This document shows positions 12,101 to 23,700 of a DNA stretch of 64,000 nt, piece after piece; the first letter of the stretch is position 1; each line of letters starts with the position of its first letter. A program made the position numbers and the translations under genes. Below the pieces are notes generated by a model. The model did no database searches and was not told where the DNA came from. It worked only from the letters and a program-made list of their open reading frames with translations. This stretch comes from Brachionus koreanus (lineage: Eukaryota; Rotifera; Eurotatoria; Ploima; Brachionidae): contig PJRA01000216.1 in the NCBI GenBank assembly GCA_016987375.1, positions 43,754-107,753 on the forward strand, in the 5' to 3' direction.

Positions 12101-15100
12101 CTTTATATTTACAAATCAATTTGAATATATAGTTTTTAATGAAATGTTTTTAACTGAAATTATTTTTAAGACTTTTAATAAAATTTTTAAATTTTTTTGA
12201 TAAACATTAGGGTTGATTAATAATGATGATTTTTAATAATTTTTTTTTCTCTTTCTCATAAAAAGAATTTTTACACTATTTTTTATTTTATTAGAACATT
12301 TTTTTCTTTAATTAAAACTGAATAGTTTATTCTAAAAACTTTATTTTAATTTTTGGTTCAGTCTTCCTTTTGGAAACTTGTTCGTCTCATTTCAAGTGTA
12401 GGTTCTAGTTACAATTTTTATTTTATTTAAGAAAGTTATGTTGGTATTAACCAGTACTGTGATGGAACAACTTACCGATGCAAATCGAATTTAAATTGTC
12501 AAAGGTCATCGGCTGGAAATTTNNNNNNNNNNNNNNNNNNNNNNNNNNNNNNNNNNNNNNNNNNNNNNNNNNNNNNNNNNNNNNNNNNNNNNNNNNNNNN
12601 NNNNNNNNNNNNNNNNNNNNNNNNNNNNNNNNNNNNNNNNNNNNNNNNNNNNNNNNNNNNNNNNNNNNNNNNNNNNNNNNNNNNNNNNNNNNNNNNNNNN
12701 NNNNNNNNNNNNNNNNNNNNNNNNNNNNNNNNNNNNNNNNNNNNNNNNNNNNNNNNNNNNNNNNNNNNNNNNNNNNNNNNNNNNNNNNNNNNNNNNNNNN
12801 NNNNNNNNNNNNNNNNNNNNNNNNNNNNNNNNNNNNNNNNNNNNNNNNNNNNNNNNNNNNNNNNNNNNNNNNNNNNNNNNNNNNNNNNNNNNNNNNNNNN
12901 NNNNNNNNNNNNNNNNNNNNNNNNNNNNNNNNNNNNNNNNNNNNNNNNNNNNNNNNNNNNNNNNNNNNNNNNNNNNNNNNNNNNNNNNNNNNNNNNNNNN
13001 NNNNNNNNNNNNNNNNNNNNNNNNNNNNNNNNNNNNNNNNNNNNNNNNNNNNNNNNNNNNNNNNNNNNNNNNNNNNNNNNNNNNNNNNNNNNNNNNNNNN
13101 NNNNNNNNNNNNNNNNNNNNNNNNNNNNNNNNNNNNNNNNNNNNNNNNNNNNNNNNNNNNNNNNNNNNNNNNNNNNNNNNNNNNNNNNNNNNNNNNNNNN
13201 NNNNNNNNNNNNNNNNNNNNNNNNNNNNNNNNNNNNNNNNNNNNNNNNNNNNNNNNNNNNNNNNNNNNNNNNNNNNNNNNNNNNNNNNNNNNNNNNNNNN
13301 NNNNNGGTCATTACAACAGATATTCTTGTTCCAGTTCGTATACAGGAAGTAGATGTCAATGCAAGATTTCGACAAACTATTGGTCAGGAACAATTAGCGG
13401 ATGTGGTAAATTAGAGAATAAAATAGAGATTTTTTTTCCCAAGTTTTTAGCTTTCTTTTTTATATTTGTCTGAAAGCTTGAGAAAAAAAAAGCCAAATTA
13501 AGATTTATGATATTCATTTAAAATTTTAAAAATCTATTTAGTTGCAAAAAAAACATTTGATACTTCTTGCTCAAATAATTGCCAATGCCGTGAAGACTTG
13601 AGTTTATCTTGTCGCACTTATTCAAATGCATATTCATGTTATGGAAACTTTGGAACTGGCAAAAGATGCCTGTGCAATCCTGTAACTCACTTTTGGGATA
13701 GTACTACTTGCGGTATTTTTCTTATTATTTTAACTATAAAAACAATTAATCTCACAATAATTATTAGTAAATTTAAATTATCTTTAATCGAAAAAGAAAA
13801 ATGCTTGATTTAATAAGCCTTTATTAATATGTTTTTTATTTTAAAAATCCATTGACATTGAAAACATTAGAAAATAAAAACAATGCATCTTTTATAAAGT
13901 TGAAATGATTTTTAAAAAATTTTTTTTTAATTTGTTTGTTCTTTTGTTTTTTAAGATTTTTTCTATTAAAAAATCAAATTTTCTTTTTTAACATAGTTTT
14001 TAATTATTTTAAATTAAAATTCTATTTAAAAAGGATTTAATGCAAATGATTTGATCAAGGAAAAAAAAAGACAGTTAATTGCTTTCTATAATCTAGCATA
14101 AACTTAGGAAAATATTATATTAATCTATTTTATTTAACAAAGGTAAAATAAGAAAAAGCAGATTAACTGAGCGTTATTTTTTTTTATTTAATAAGCCACT
14201 TCAAAATTAAAAAATATAGATGATCAACTCGATGCTGTAGCCTCTCTGGCAGATCGGAGCTGTTGCTCAAAAAGGGACATGAAAATAGAGATGTGCTCCT
14301 CCCCATTATCCACTAGGATAGAAAAGGGTCGAAAAAAAAATCTTTCTTATACGTCAAGAAATTTTATTTAAAAGTCCGATATTCTTTGAACGCACACGCA
14401 CATCTGCTTAATTTGCTCATCACGCGATCGATGGTACCTCGCAAATTAATGGTTTGGCTACTTAATATTTTTTTCCTTAAAATTAAATTGTTAAAAAAGT
14501 TACAAGTTTCAGTTTATTTTGTTCTTTTTTTAACGTTTATCTTTATAAACTAAAAGAACAAAATATTAGTTTTTTATTAAACTAAATTAAATTATTTTTT
14601 TCAAAGTGAATAAATACTGGAATGGAGCAACATGTGGTAATACGTGCCAATGCAGAGAGGATAAAGGATTAGGATGTCAAACATATGGTCATTACAACAG
14701 ATATTCTTGTTCCAGTTCGTATACAGGAAGTAGATGTCAATGCAAGATTTCGACAAACTATTGGTCAGGAACAATTAGCGGATGTGGTAAATTAGAGAAT
14801 AAAATAGAGATTTTTTTTCCCCAGTTTTTAGCTTTCTTTTTTATATAAAATTTATATTAAATTTTTTCTAAAAATTTAAAATAGTATTTGAAATCAACAG
14901 TAAATTTTGGATTATTTTTTCTTTATAAAATATTTCATTTTTTAATTCTTTAATTAATCTTTTATTGATTAAATTTGCCCAAGGCAACAAAAGATATAAA
15001 TAATGGTGAATAGTATTAAAAATAAATCAAGAAAAGGAATTCAAGATAGCTAAGTTTCATTTTTTCAGTGATATTCTCAGACATATGTTATATCTTCTTA

Positions 15101-16825
15101 TAATAGAAGTTTTGTTTCCTTTCTTCTGGGTGCAATTTTTTTTTCATCGGCAAATAAATCTAATTTGAAGCAAAAAATAAAAAAAATTAAGCCAAATAAT
15201 TTAACATTGCAGACAAAAAAATGCATTCTTCAGTTTAAATTTTTCAAAAATTCTGACTTAAGAAAACATTGATTTTAGATTCACCTTGTATTTTTTAAAA
15301 TTTATTTTAAGAAAAATATTAAGTCGTCTTATCATTTATTAAGTCATATAAAAAAAGTATAAAAACGGATTTTTTAGTTTTTTTATTAAAATAAAAGAAA
15401 TAAAATTTATTTATATTAATTATATAATAGAATTAATGAAAAAAACAAGCTTTAGTTTCTAATTTTAATATATATTTAATATATTATAATTGTTTCTGTC
15501 ATATAAAGAATTAATGTTAATAAGGTTAAGTTCTTCAGTTTTAATTGTAATGCGAAAACTTTATCAAAATAGATGTTAAAGATTTTATTTTTTCATATTT
15601 TATTTTTTATATGACATTTTATTTTATGTTTTACCTTTAATCTACTAAATTACAAATAAATATATGTTTGAGAAAAAAAATTTATTTGACGATTCAATAA
15701 AATTCTTTAATTTGATTATTAATTTTATGATTATATTTTTTTTCATATGACAAGTTAATAATTGATATGCAGCCTTCAAAATTTGCGATTCATTATAAAT
15801 TTAACTATTTTAATTTTATGCTTCCTCAAGAATTGTGTTCAGCGTCTCATGACATCTATATCTTGTTATAGTTGTAGTCACGCACTTTATCTAAATGATT
15901 TAAACATGAGTTGATCATCAAATATATCAGTGCTTAAAGTGTGGGTAACATAGTTCTAATATTCTAATATTCGAATTTCTCTCGAAATATTCTTTCATAA
16001 AATTTTGATAAATTTATTTCCTTATGATTTTGTTTAATTTAAATTAAAACTAAAACATATTTTTATTTTTATGGTATTAGTTGCAAAGTACTTTAATTAT
16101 GCTACTTGCACAATTAGCTGTAATTGTAGAGAAGATTTGGGTCTTGCATGTCGATCACATATAACAAATAGTTGCGACTCATTTTATTCAGGTACCAGAT
16201 GTACTTGCGACAGTTCAAAATTCTGGGATGGATCAATTTGTGGTAAACTTTTGCTCAAAATCTGAACTTAATCTAAAAATATTTCAAAAGTCACAAAATA
16301 TGGTCATAATACTGTAGGCTGTTCTAATGATTGTCAATGTCAAATGAATCTTGAACTAAGATGTACTACTAGCTCAAGCCCTTGCTACTCATTTTCTGGA
16401 AATCGTTGTGTTTGCCCATCTAATCGATACTGGACAGGATCTACCTGCAGTAAAATATTTTTCTTTAAATTTTATTCTTCTCCAAAAAAAAGGGATAATA
16501 TTCTACAAAATAGAATAGTAAGCTTGAAATTTGAAACAATGGAAAAGCTATATTAAGGGTGTCCATATTAAATCTTTCGTAAAATTTTACTTTAAAAAAC
16601 CGGCAAATAAATCAATTACAGTTTGGTTTATTTTGTTTAAAATGGGTTTTTTTCTTGAAAAGGTATTGAATATTTTAAATCTTTTTTTTTGGTAGAACTA
16701 TGCTATTTTTAATAAATTTTAATTCAAAATTTTGAAAAGGTCTGAAAAAGAGCTCGTTTAGTTCTTGTACCTCAGATTGTCAATGTACAAGCGGCGATTG
16801 CAACATCTTTTCTATATGCAATTGA
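9102..16825 (+). CDS. Type II membrane protein with tandem cysteine-rich modules (gap inside)
   Basis: At least 21 exons: 9102-9161, 9208-9631, 9710-10111, 10170-10295, 10355-10448, 10853-10896, 10970-11057, 11125-11162, 11217-11354, 11427-11511, 11582-11619, 11673-11798, 11857-11947, 12008-12045, 12432-gap, gap-13405, 13542-13712, 14607-14786, 16081-16242, 16291-16449 and 16740-16825 (stop TGA). Residues 1-40 are cytoplasmic, then one hydrophobic segment (about 38-65) acts as a signal anchor, then only extracellular repeats. Each repeat is about 40-50 residues of the form C-x-C-x-GLxC-x-C-x-C-x-YW-x-C, an EGF/EB-like disulfide pattern. Most exons begin and end in phase 1 right after the last cysteine of a module. 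Some modules are split again in phase 2 before the YW part. The protein has no catalytic domain; a surface receptor, adhesion or lectin-like role is conceivable but not shown. The last exon is short and ends without a YW part. Exons inside the gap are unknown. Confidence 0.85.
10449..10852 (+). other. 404-bp intron of the cysteine-rich gene, copied elsewhere
   Basis: This intron separates the two halves of one module. It and the following 44-bp exon match 32330-32795 recognisably, so it has been copied within the window. It has no coding content of its own. Confidence 0.75.
12046..12431 (+). other. 386-bp AT-rich intron
   Basis: This is an intron of the cysteine-rich gene. I see nothing in it beyond AT-rich simple sequence. 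Confidence 0.6.
12523..13305. other. Assembly gap (783 N)
   Basis: A run of N interrupts the cysteine-rich gene in the middle of a module. The right edge starts inside an exon that is repeated almost exactly at 14687, suggesting that repeated exons broke the assembly. Confidence 0.99.
13306..13465 (+). repeat. 160-bp near-identical duplicate, copy 1
   Basis: This begins directly at the gap edge and matches 14687-14846 over its whole length with about one difference. It covers the 3' part of one cysteine-module exon and the start of the following intron. Beyond it the two sites diverge abruptly. Confidence 0.95.
13713..14606 (+). other. 894-bp intron with a less AT-rich block
   Basis: This intron of the cysteine-rich gene is mostly A/T runs. 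The segment 14220-14450 differs in base composition, with words such as GATGCTGTAGCCTCTCTGGC and CACGCGATCGATGG, and shares ATGAAAATAGAGATG with 7414. It is probably an old insertion of unknown type; I see no protein in it. Confidence 0.5.
14687..14846 (+). repeat. 160-bp near-identical duplicate, copy 2
   Basis: This copy matches 13306-13465. Here the complete exon (14607-14786) is visible, with its N-terminal half supplying a full module. Confidence 0.95.
14847..16080 (+). other. Long AT-rich intron remainder
   Basis: With the 60 bases before it this is the largest visible intron of the cysteine-rich gene. I found neither a coding frame nor a recognisable transposon in it. Confidence 0.5.
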
Positions 16826-17093
16826 TATAAAAATAAAAAATTATTTATCATCAAATACCTAAAATTTATCACAAAATTTTTTCAAGTTTCATCAGAATAT
16901 ATCAATTAAAAAAATCATAATTAAAACAAACGAAAATTGAGATTAATTAAGTAGAAAAGATTTATCAAAAATCTTTTTTTTATTTTTTTACAATCAAATA
17001 AAAAAAGCCATTTTAATCAATATCATTGAAAATAAAAGATATAAAAAAATTTTTTTAAATTACAATTAATTTTTCATCTTGTAAAGTCTAAAT

Positions 17094-17213
17094 CTAATTA
17101 AATAATTTGCCTCTCTCACGAATTTTTTTGTTCGATTGTGGTGTTCCTGGAAAATTTTCTTCTTCATTGGACCACGCATAATCACTTAAATGGACTGCGT
17201 TTGACTCTGGCAT
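17094..17213 (-). CDS. Possible small ORF of 39 residues
   Basis: A minus-strand ATG opens 39 codons starting MPESNAVHLSDYAWSNEEEN and ending before TAG. The composition (acidic start, basic KKIRERGK end, no low complexity) is unlike the A/T-run translations around it, which is why I list it. No splice acceptor is visible just upstream. I do not recognise the family. It lies tail to tail with the cysteine-rich gene and is divergent from the Tudor gene. It could be a real microprotein, a terminal exon, or a chance ORF. Confidence 0.35.
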   Translation of the reverse strand: MPESNAVHLSDYAWSNEEENFPGTPQSNKKIRERGKLFN

Positions 17214-17600
17214 ATATGTAAAATATTTGTAAATTTGTAATTAAAAAATTTCAATTTTGAAGATTTTTAGATAGATTTATATTTTTGTTGTATAATTTTT
17301 TTAATTTGATTCAGAGAAAAAAAAATTAATGAAAAAAATTATTTTGTTTAGTTATATCTTATTTTTTAAAAAATTTGATGATAAAAATTTAATTTGGATG
17401 GAAAAATTTTTTCTTAAAAAAATTTGCAGAATGTTTATTTTTGTAATTGAAACCAAACCAGTTAAATAAAGCAGTCCTCTAAAATAACCATTTTAATTTT
17501 AAATGCAAAAATTTTTTGTCTAATTTAAAACAAAACAATACAATAATTCTTTGATAAAATTTAAAAGCATAATTAGAACTGCATGATTGAAATGTAGGAT

Positions 17601-17606
17601 CACGTG
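17601..17606. promoter_or_regulatory. E-box CACGTG upstream of the Tudor gene
   Basis: A perfect CACGTG sits 159 bases before the Tudor start codon, in a short region less AT-rich than its surroundings and between divergent transcripts. Such sites bind bHLH-Zip dimers (Myc/Max, USF, Mondo/Mlx). Function here is inference only. Confidence 0.2.
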
Positions 17607-17764
17607 GCCAGATATTTTGAAATTTAAAATAAAAAACGACTAAAACTCAATAGTTTTGAATCGGTCCTTCACAGAGCAATTGAACAAAGCACGTTTTGAT
17701 TGTAACATATAAATCCAGTACAACTAAATTAAAAAAAAGAATCGGTTTTACATCAAGTCCAAAA

Positions 17765-20700
17765 ATGAACAATTATACAGACCAACTCTACAAAGAATTG
17801 GAAGAGATCGACAGCCGCATCTATTTCATTGAGGATGTATACAAAACTGTAAAAAAAATTCAAATAAATAAAATTTTTTATTTTCAAATTTTGTTTAAAT
17901 TTAAATTTAAAAGATTCTTAAGCAAGTTTATCAAATACATCCTGACTTTTTAAATTTTTCCGAAAACAAAGTTCTTCTTTCTAATTTTATCAAAAATTTT
18001 CACAACCAGTCAATTCTCTACTGTCAAAAACTACAACATGGTAAAGCAAATATTTGTCTTTTTTCAAAATTAAATTTATGCTTTTTTAGATCTTGAAAGT
18101 TTCATGTCAATTATCAAGAAGATTAATGAAACTAAATTCTCTTTGAAATCAAGCAAAACTACCGGATCAATTACTGACGACTTTTTGCAAGAAAGTTTAA
18201 TTTCGCAAAATGCTAATGTTCGTTCAACTTTGACCGACCAACCCGAGAATAAACGGCTGACAGTTGACAATATTCATTTAAATGAATGTAACAAAGATGT
18301 TGCATCAAATTTACCTATGGTGTCTACACCAAATGGTCATAAAAACTTCTCAAAAGAAAATACTAACAATGATAATCTAATTGATTTTTCCAGTGACTCT
18401 ATTGAGAAATCAAGTCCAATTTTTGAATTTAAGCTGAGTAATAAAACCAGAACAAATGTCTCCTATTCTAGTCTTTCTATGTCTCAGTCAGCCGGCAAGA
18501 GTTCAAAGCTAAGCGATCCGTCTAAACTTAAAAAACTAACATATTATCTACTTGACTCAAGCAACAAATTCGATTGCTTTGTATCACATGTTGTTAGTCC
18601 GTTTTTGTTCTTTATTCAATATAAAGATGTATTTTACAGAAAAGAAATATTTGAAAAAAAATTCAAGTAAAATTTTAATTCTATTTATTTTTTTTGCTGG
18701 TGATAATTTTTTTTTAATTAAAGCCTATTTTATGATGATCCAATTAATAACCAAAATACTCGAATAGAAAGTATTGACGAGTCGTTAATTTATGCTGGGA
18801 GATATTCAGAAGACAAAAAATGGTATCGGGCTAAAATAATTTCTATTGATGAAATTGGTTAGTCAAAATTTTTAAATTTGATTTTTTTTTACTTAAAAAG
18901 GTTTAAAAAAACAACTTTTAAAAAAAATTTATGAGAACTATCAGAAAGAAATGACAGCAATTAAAGTTTTTCTCATTTTGAGAACAAGTTTTGTACCAGT
19001 ACTGCAAATTTAATTTAAGTTTAATCTGGATAAAGTTGAGTTAAGTTGAACATATTCAAAATAATTAAATTAAGATGAGAGATTTTGAGCTTTCTTCAAA
19101 CTATCAATTCAGATATCTAAAAAATTTTGAAAAATTCTAAAATTAAATTCTTTTAAATAAAAAATAACTATTTAAATTTAAAAAAAAAATTGAGAGTTTT
19201 ATATAGAATTCGACTCCTTCCTTATTGAATTATAAGATCAATAAATAATTATGTTTTGGTATTGAGAATTTATTTCTTATTAGCAATTTTTCTAAATCAT
19301 ATTATTAAAAAATAAGGTAAATTTTATTTTTTGTAAAATTTTTTCAAAATTGGATCTTTTGAATTGTAATTGCTTTTTATTATTGCTGTTTCTCTACTAA
19401 TCTTAACATTTTTAAACTGAGAATTAAAATCAGAAGCTAACTTCTTATTACTTATTGTAGGATTTTTTCTTACCTGTATAAATAAACTATTTTGGTCCCT
19501 ATAAGTTAACTTTCTTGGTCTTTCTGGCCTGGCTGATTCCTTTGGAGTCCCAAATGAATCATTGTTTTTTCTTGTGGTTCTCACACATTTTTCTGATACT
19601 CCCACTAATTTAACTATTTCTCTATTACTTTTAGACTTATATTTTAGGAGACCAATTATCTGACATCTAACTTCATTGGTAACGCTTTTTTTACCCATTT
19701 TTTTACCAAGGTTTCTAATTTTTTGATTGACATTTTTGTGCTATTTTTTAATTTTTCAGCTAAGTGATAAAAGGACTTATCATGTATTTTGTATCATTTA
19801 GAAGAGCAGAGCTAGTTTTATTGAAATTAGATTTTTATCTGATAAATTTTAATTTTTTAATATTTAACTAAATAAACATATGAAAAAAACTGGTGCGTCT
19901 AAATTTTTGTGCAATACTATGTAATAGATGAGGAAAAACTTCGATCTTTTCCAGCTCATCTATTTTTGCCATTGTTTTTCTAGAGTTTTAGCGTCATTTT
20001 GAAGAAACAAATCTAGATTTTACTTGACTAAAGAAAGATATTTTTCATTTCACACCTGGCTGAGCTGGTTGATTAATGAAACAGCATTATATAATTAATT
20101 AAACGCATCATTGAATATCAAAATTTGTCAAATCATGGTATAACTTGACAAAGCCTGCTAGCTTTTCTTCCTCTTAAGGCTCATATCAACACTATTAAAT
20201 TTTTCAAATCAATTCTGTGTCCTTCTTCTTTTAGGTACATTTTTATAACATTAGTTAAATTACAAAATTTTCACTGAAAGTTTTTATTTTATAAAATTTC
20301 TTAGAATCAAATAAACAAAGAATTAGATATAATATTTTATCATTTTGAAGGGCAATCAATTTTGATTTAAATTAACATGTTATTTCACTTAAAATTTAAA
20401 AATTTTAAAGATTTAAAAATCAGAAAATAGACAATCTTTTAAAAAATGCAAAATTTCGTGACTCAACAATACATTATTTTACACTCAATAACATAATAGG
20501 GTTAAGGGTTTATGGTTGTCGGTCCTGTGGTTTAGTGGTTCGAACGAGAGTTCAAATCCTTTAAGACTCATTTGAAATTTTTCAAATCCTTCTATTTCCT
20601 TTTTTGATTTTTTATTGTCCATAAAAGATTATTTTTTTTTAATGATTAATGAGCATTTAACTTTTTTTGAGTAAATTCTTTAACAATGGTATTTTTGAAA

Positions 20701-23700
20701 ATAAAAAAAATAATGTTTCAGTGCGTTATATTTTAATTTATAACGTTTAGAGTCGTTAAAATCTGTATGGGGTGCTTGGTGTCAGGAAATTTAATTTTCT
20801 TTCATAATACATGTCCATATAAGGAGTTTGAAAGTACGTTTCTGAATAATAAATAGGCTTAAAAGGAGAGTACTTTTCGAGCTATGGCCAAACTTCCGAC
20901 CCCTGTGGATCAAAAATTTTTTTTTTGACCCCCTCTGAAATTTTGACTCTCCGAGGTTTTCACATATAAAGATTACGATTTTGAGGTCGAAATCGAAATC
21001 TGCAGAAAGTGAGGAAATTTTGCATTTCTTGAACCTTAAATCAAATGATGTTTAAAAAGATATAAAAAAATAAATATTAAGAATATTTTTTTAAGGTAAA
21101 AATGCGGAAGTTATTTACATTGACTACGGAAATAGTGAAATTCTTAGATTTGAAGATATTAGATTCCTTGATGAAATATTTTACAAAGAGTCAATTTTTG
21201 CTTTACCAGTCTCTTTGGCCATGGTATACAACCTTTTCTTCTTATGAATAAAATTAATTAAACAGTGAATTTTTTTAAATAGGCAATGCCCGTAGATGGA
21301 TCAAGTGATTGGAGCGATGAGGCACTTAATGAATTTTCAAATTTGGCGCTGTACAGATGGTCCAAGATAGAAACTTTTATGATCAAAAAATGGCCCATTT
21401 ATTTCTGTCACATTGAGATAAAGCTTGACAATCAGGTTTAAATTATTTATCATAATTTTCAATCAAATAAATAAATTTTTAAAGAGGCAAGATGCTTTGG
21501 AATACTTGCAGGCTAGAAAATTGGCCATAATTGAAAACAATTTGCTTCTAGTTGATAAATACAAGGACAAAATTAGACATTTAAGCAATTACTATGGCTT
21601 TAATGTTTTTTTACAGAATGAATCTGGATTAAATCAAACCAAAAACTCGGAAGCAAACAATTTGTCAAAAAAACAAGGAATATTAGAGAGTGATAATGGC
21701 GGCGAATGTCGCAGAAAAGCAAGTGTTGGTTTTAAATATGGCGAAAGGTATCGATTTACAATCGATGATTTGCCACGTAAAAAAATTCAATTTGACTCAA
21801 ATAAAACTTTTTTGTTTAAAATTTGCGGAATTTATTCTACAAATGAGTTTTATGTGAATTTATTAGATGAAAATTTTGATAAATACGATCTATTTGAAAA
21901 AGAAATGACCGAATTTTACGAGAAAAATCAAAGCTATTTAGCTCGATTTGCAGCCAAAAAGAAATACGACTTCTTGTTTTTAGATTCAATATGTGTAGCC
22001 TTCAGTCCCAGAGATAATTTGTGGTACAGGGCCAAAATAACCAACATGGATAAGAGCTTAATAAGAGTAATTTATATTGACTATGGTACATGTGACTATT
22101 TGAAGCATTCTAATCTGTATCCGCTAAGCAAGCAGTTTACACTGATTTCACCCATCACTTTTTTAGCCAAGCTTAGCACAGACTTTTTTGAAACGTGGAC
22201 CGAGTCTGACTTGAACAACTTTGTCAATTTGGTTTATAAATTTGAGTTTTTTCGAGCCAAAGTCAATTTTACTGAGAGTGAAGTTCTTCACCATTTTAAC
22301 AAAGCACTTGAGCTTGACTTTTTAAGTGCCTATGATCAAAATGAAAATGAATCTAGTTTAAATCTAAGAGAATTGACTACAGGTGGAAAAAATGCTAATG
22401 AAATAGAAATAGAAAACTTTGAGTCAGCTAGTTGTTTTAGATGCTTTCAGGACAAAAGCTTACCGCAACCTTTGAAAATAGACTTGCCAAACGAAGACCT
22501 TAACTTAAAACATGAAAGAATTAAAATGTTTATTGATGATTGTACGTCTTATGTGACCGAAAAAGAGAGTGGAGAAGAAATAGTGTGCAATGGAGCCAAA
22601 TGGACTGATGAAGTGGAAAAATCTTTCGATAAAACTGTGCTCAAAGAGTCAAAAAAAACTGTTGATGATCTTTTGTTTGAAAACTGGGATCCTAAAGCTG
22701 AAGAATATAACTCAGCTAAAAATTTTTATGGCTTCAATGAACAAAATGGAGAATCTCATGCATTTGGCTATGGTAATATCTTATATTTTTTAGTGGTAAG
22801 CACATAAGTTTAATTCACACATACACCACAAATATGATACAAATTGAGAGTATTTTCTCTCAACAAAAATTTCTTTTCTTTGTTTCATTTTGATTTGAGC
22901 TTATTTGACACGTTCATTGTAGCATCAATGCATTGAAGTCCATTTGAACGCTTCATCCAAAAAATTAATGAATAGATTAATAAACACTTCAATTTTTTAG
23001 GTGCTTGCCCTTTTAAAATTATAAATTGTTAAAAATTAATATGGATTTTTTTAAAGAGACATTGTATGAAAAAGACATTTGTGATTACTTTAACCAATTT
23101 GGGTACTGTAATAAAAAAAAATGCCATCTTTATCACAAAAAAAGAACAGAAAGTAAGTATTTTTTTAGGATGTATTCCCAAAAATAAAAAAATATTTTAA
23201 TGATAAAATATTGATAAAAGTATTGACCCGTTTGTGTTAAGCTCAGTTAAGCTATCACAGTAAATGTTTATTTTTTAATTATTCTGGTTTTACAATCAAA
23301 CATTTTTCAAAAATTTATTCTTCCTTTGTCAATCATAAACTAACTGAATACAAAGCTAATGATTCAAGCACTAAGTTTTAATAACAAAAATACTGAAATA
23401 GTTTAAATTAAAGGAAATTTTACAAACGAAGCTTTTTAAAATTATTTGATTATTAAGTCTTCTTATTCTGTTCACTCATTACTTTTAAACAAAAATAGTT
23501 AATTTGTAATATTTTGCACAAAAATCTGCTTGCGCGGTTTACCTATTGATTCATTTTTTAAATCACCAAAATTTGATTTAAATGTTATGTTTTTAAATAA
23601 GTAATTAAAACTTTTATTAAATTACAGAGCTATCTTATTGACTGAAAACCAATCAACATTTCAACAAATCCGCATTATTAAACTTAATCAAGATAATTTG

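Larger units (their letters stand above)
18858..21095 (+). other. 2.2-kb intron of the Tudor gene
   Basis: The intron splits Tudor 1 and carries a Tc1 remnant (19324-19698, minus), a tRNA-like relic (20518-20572) and an unassigned block at 20660-21040. Intron growth by insertion is the simplest explanation, since most other introns here are 45-75 bp. Confidence 0.8.

Noticed and set aside
12478..13473. Long open frames across the N run
   Set aside because: They are open only because N has no stops; the real exons end at or begin from the gap.
20518..20572. Functional tRNA gene
   Set aside because: Only box A- and box B-like words are present; length is too short and there is no acceptor stem or anticodon arm.
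22590..22793. Alternative frame inside Tudor exon 7
   Set aside because: It overlaps the Tudor frame, which continues in phase into the CCCH exon.
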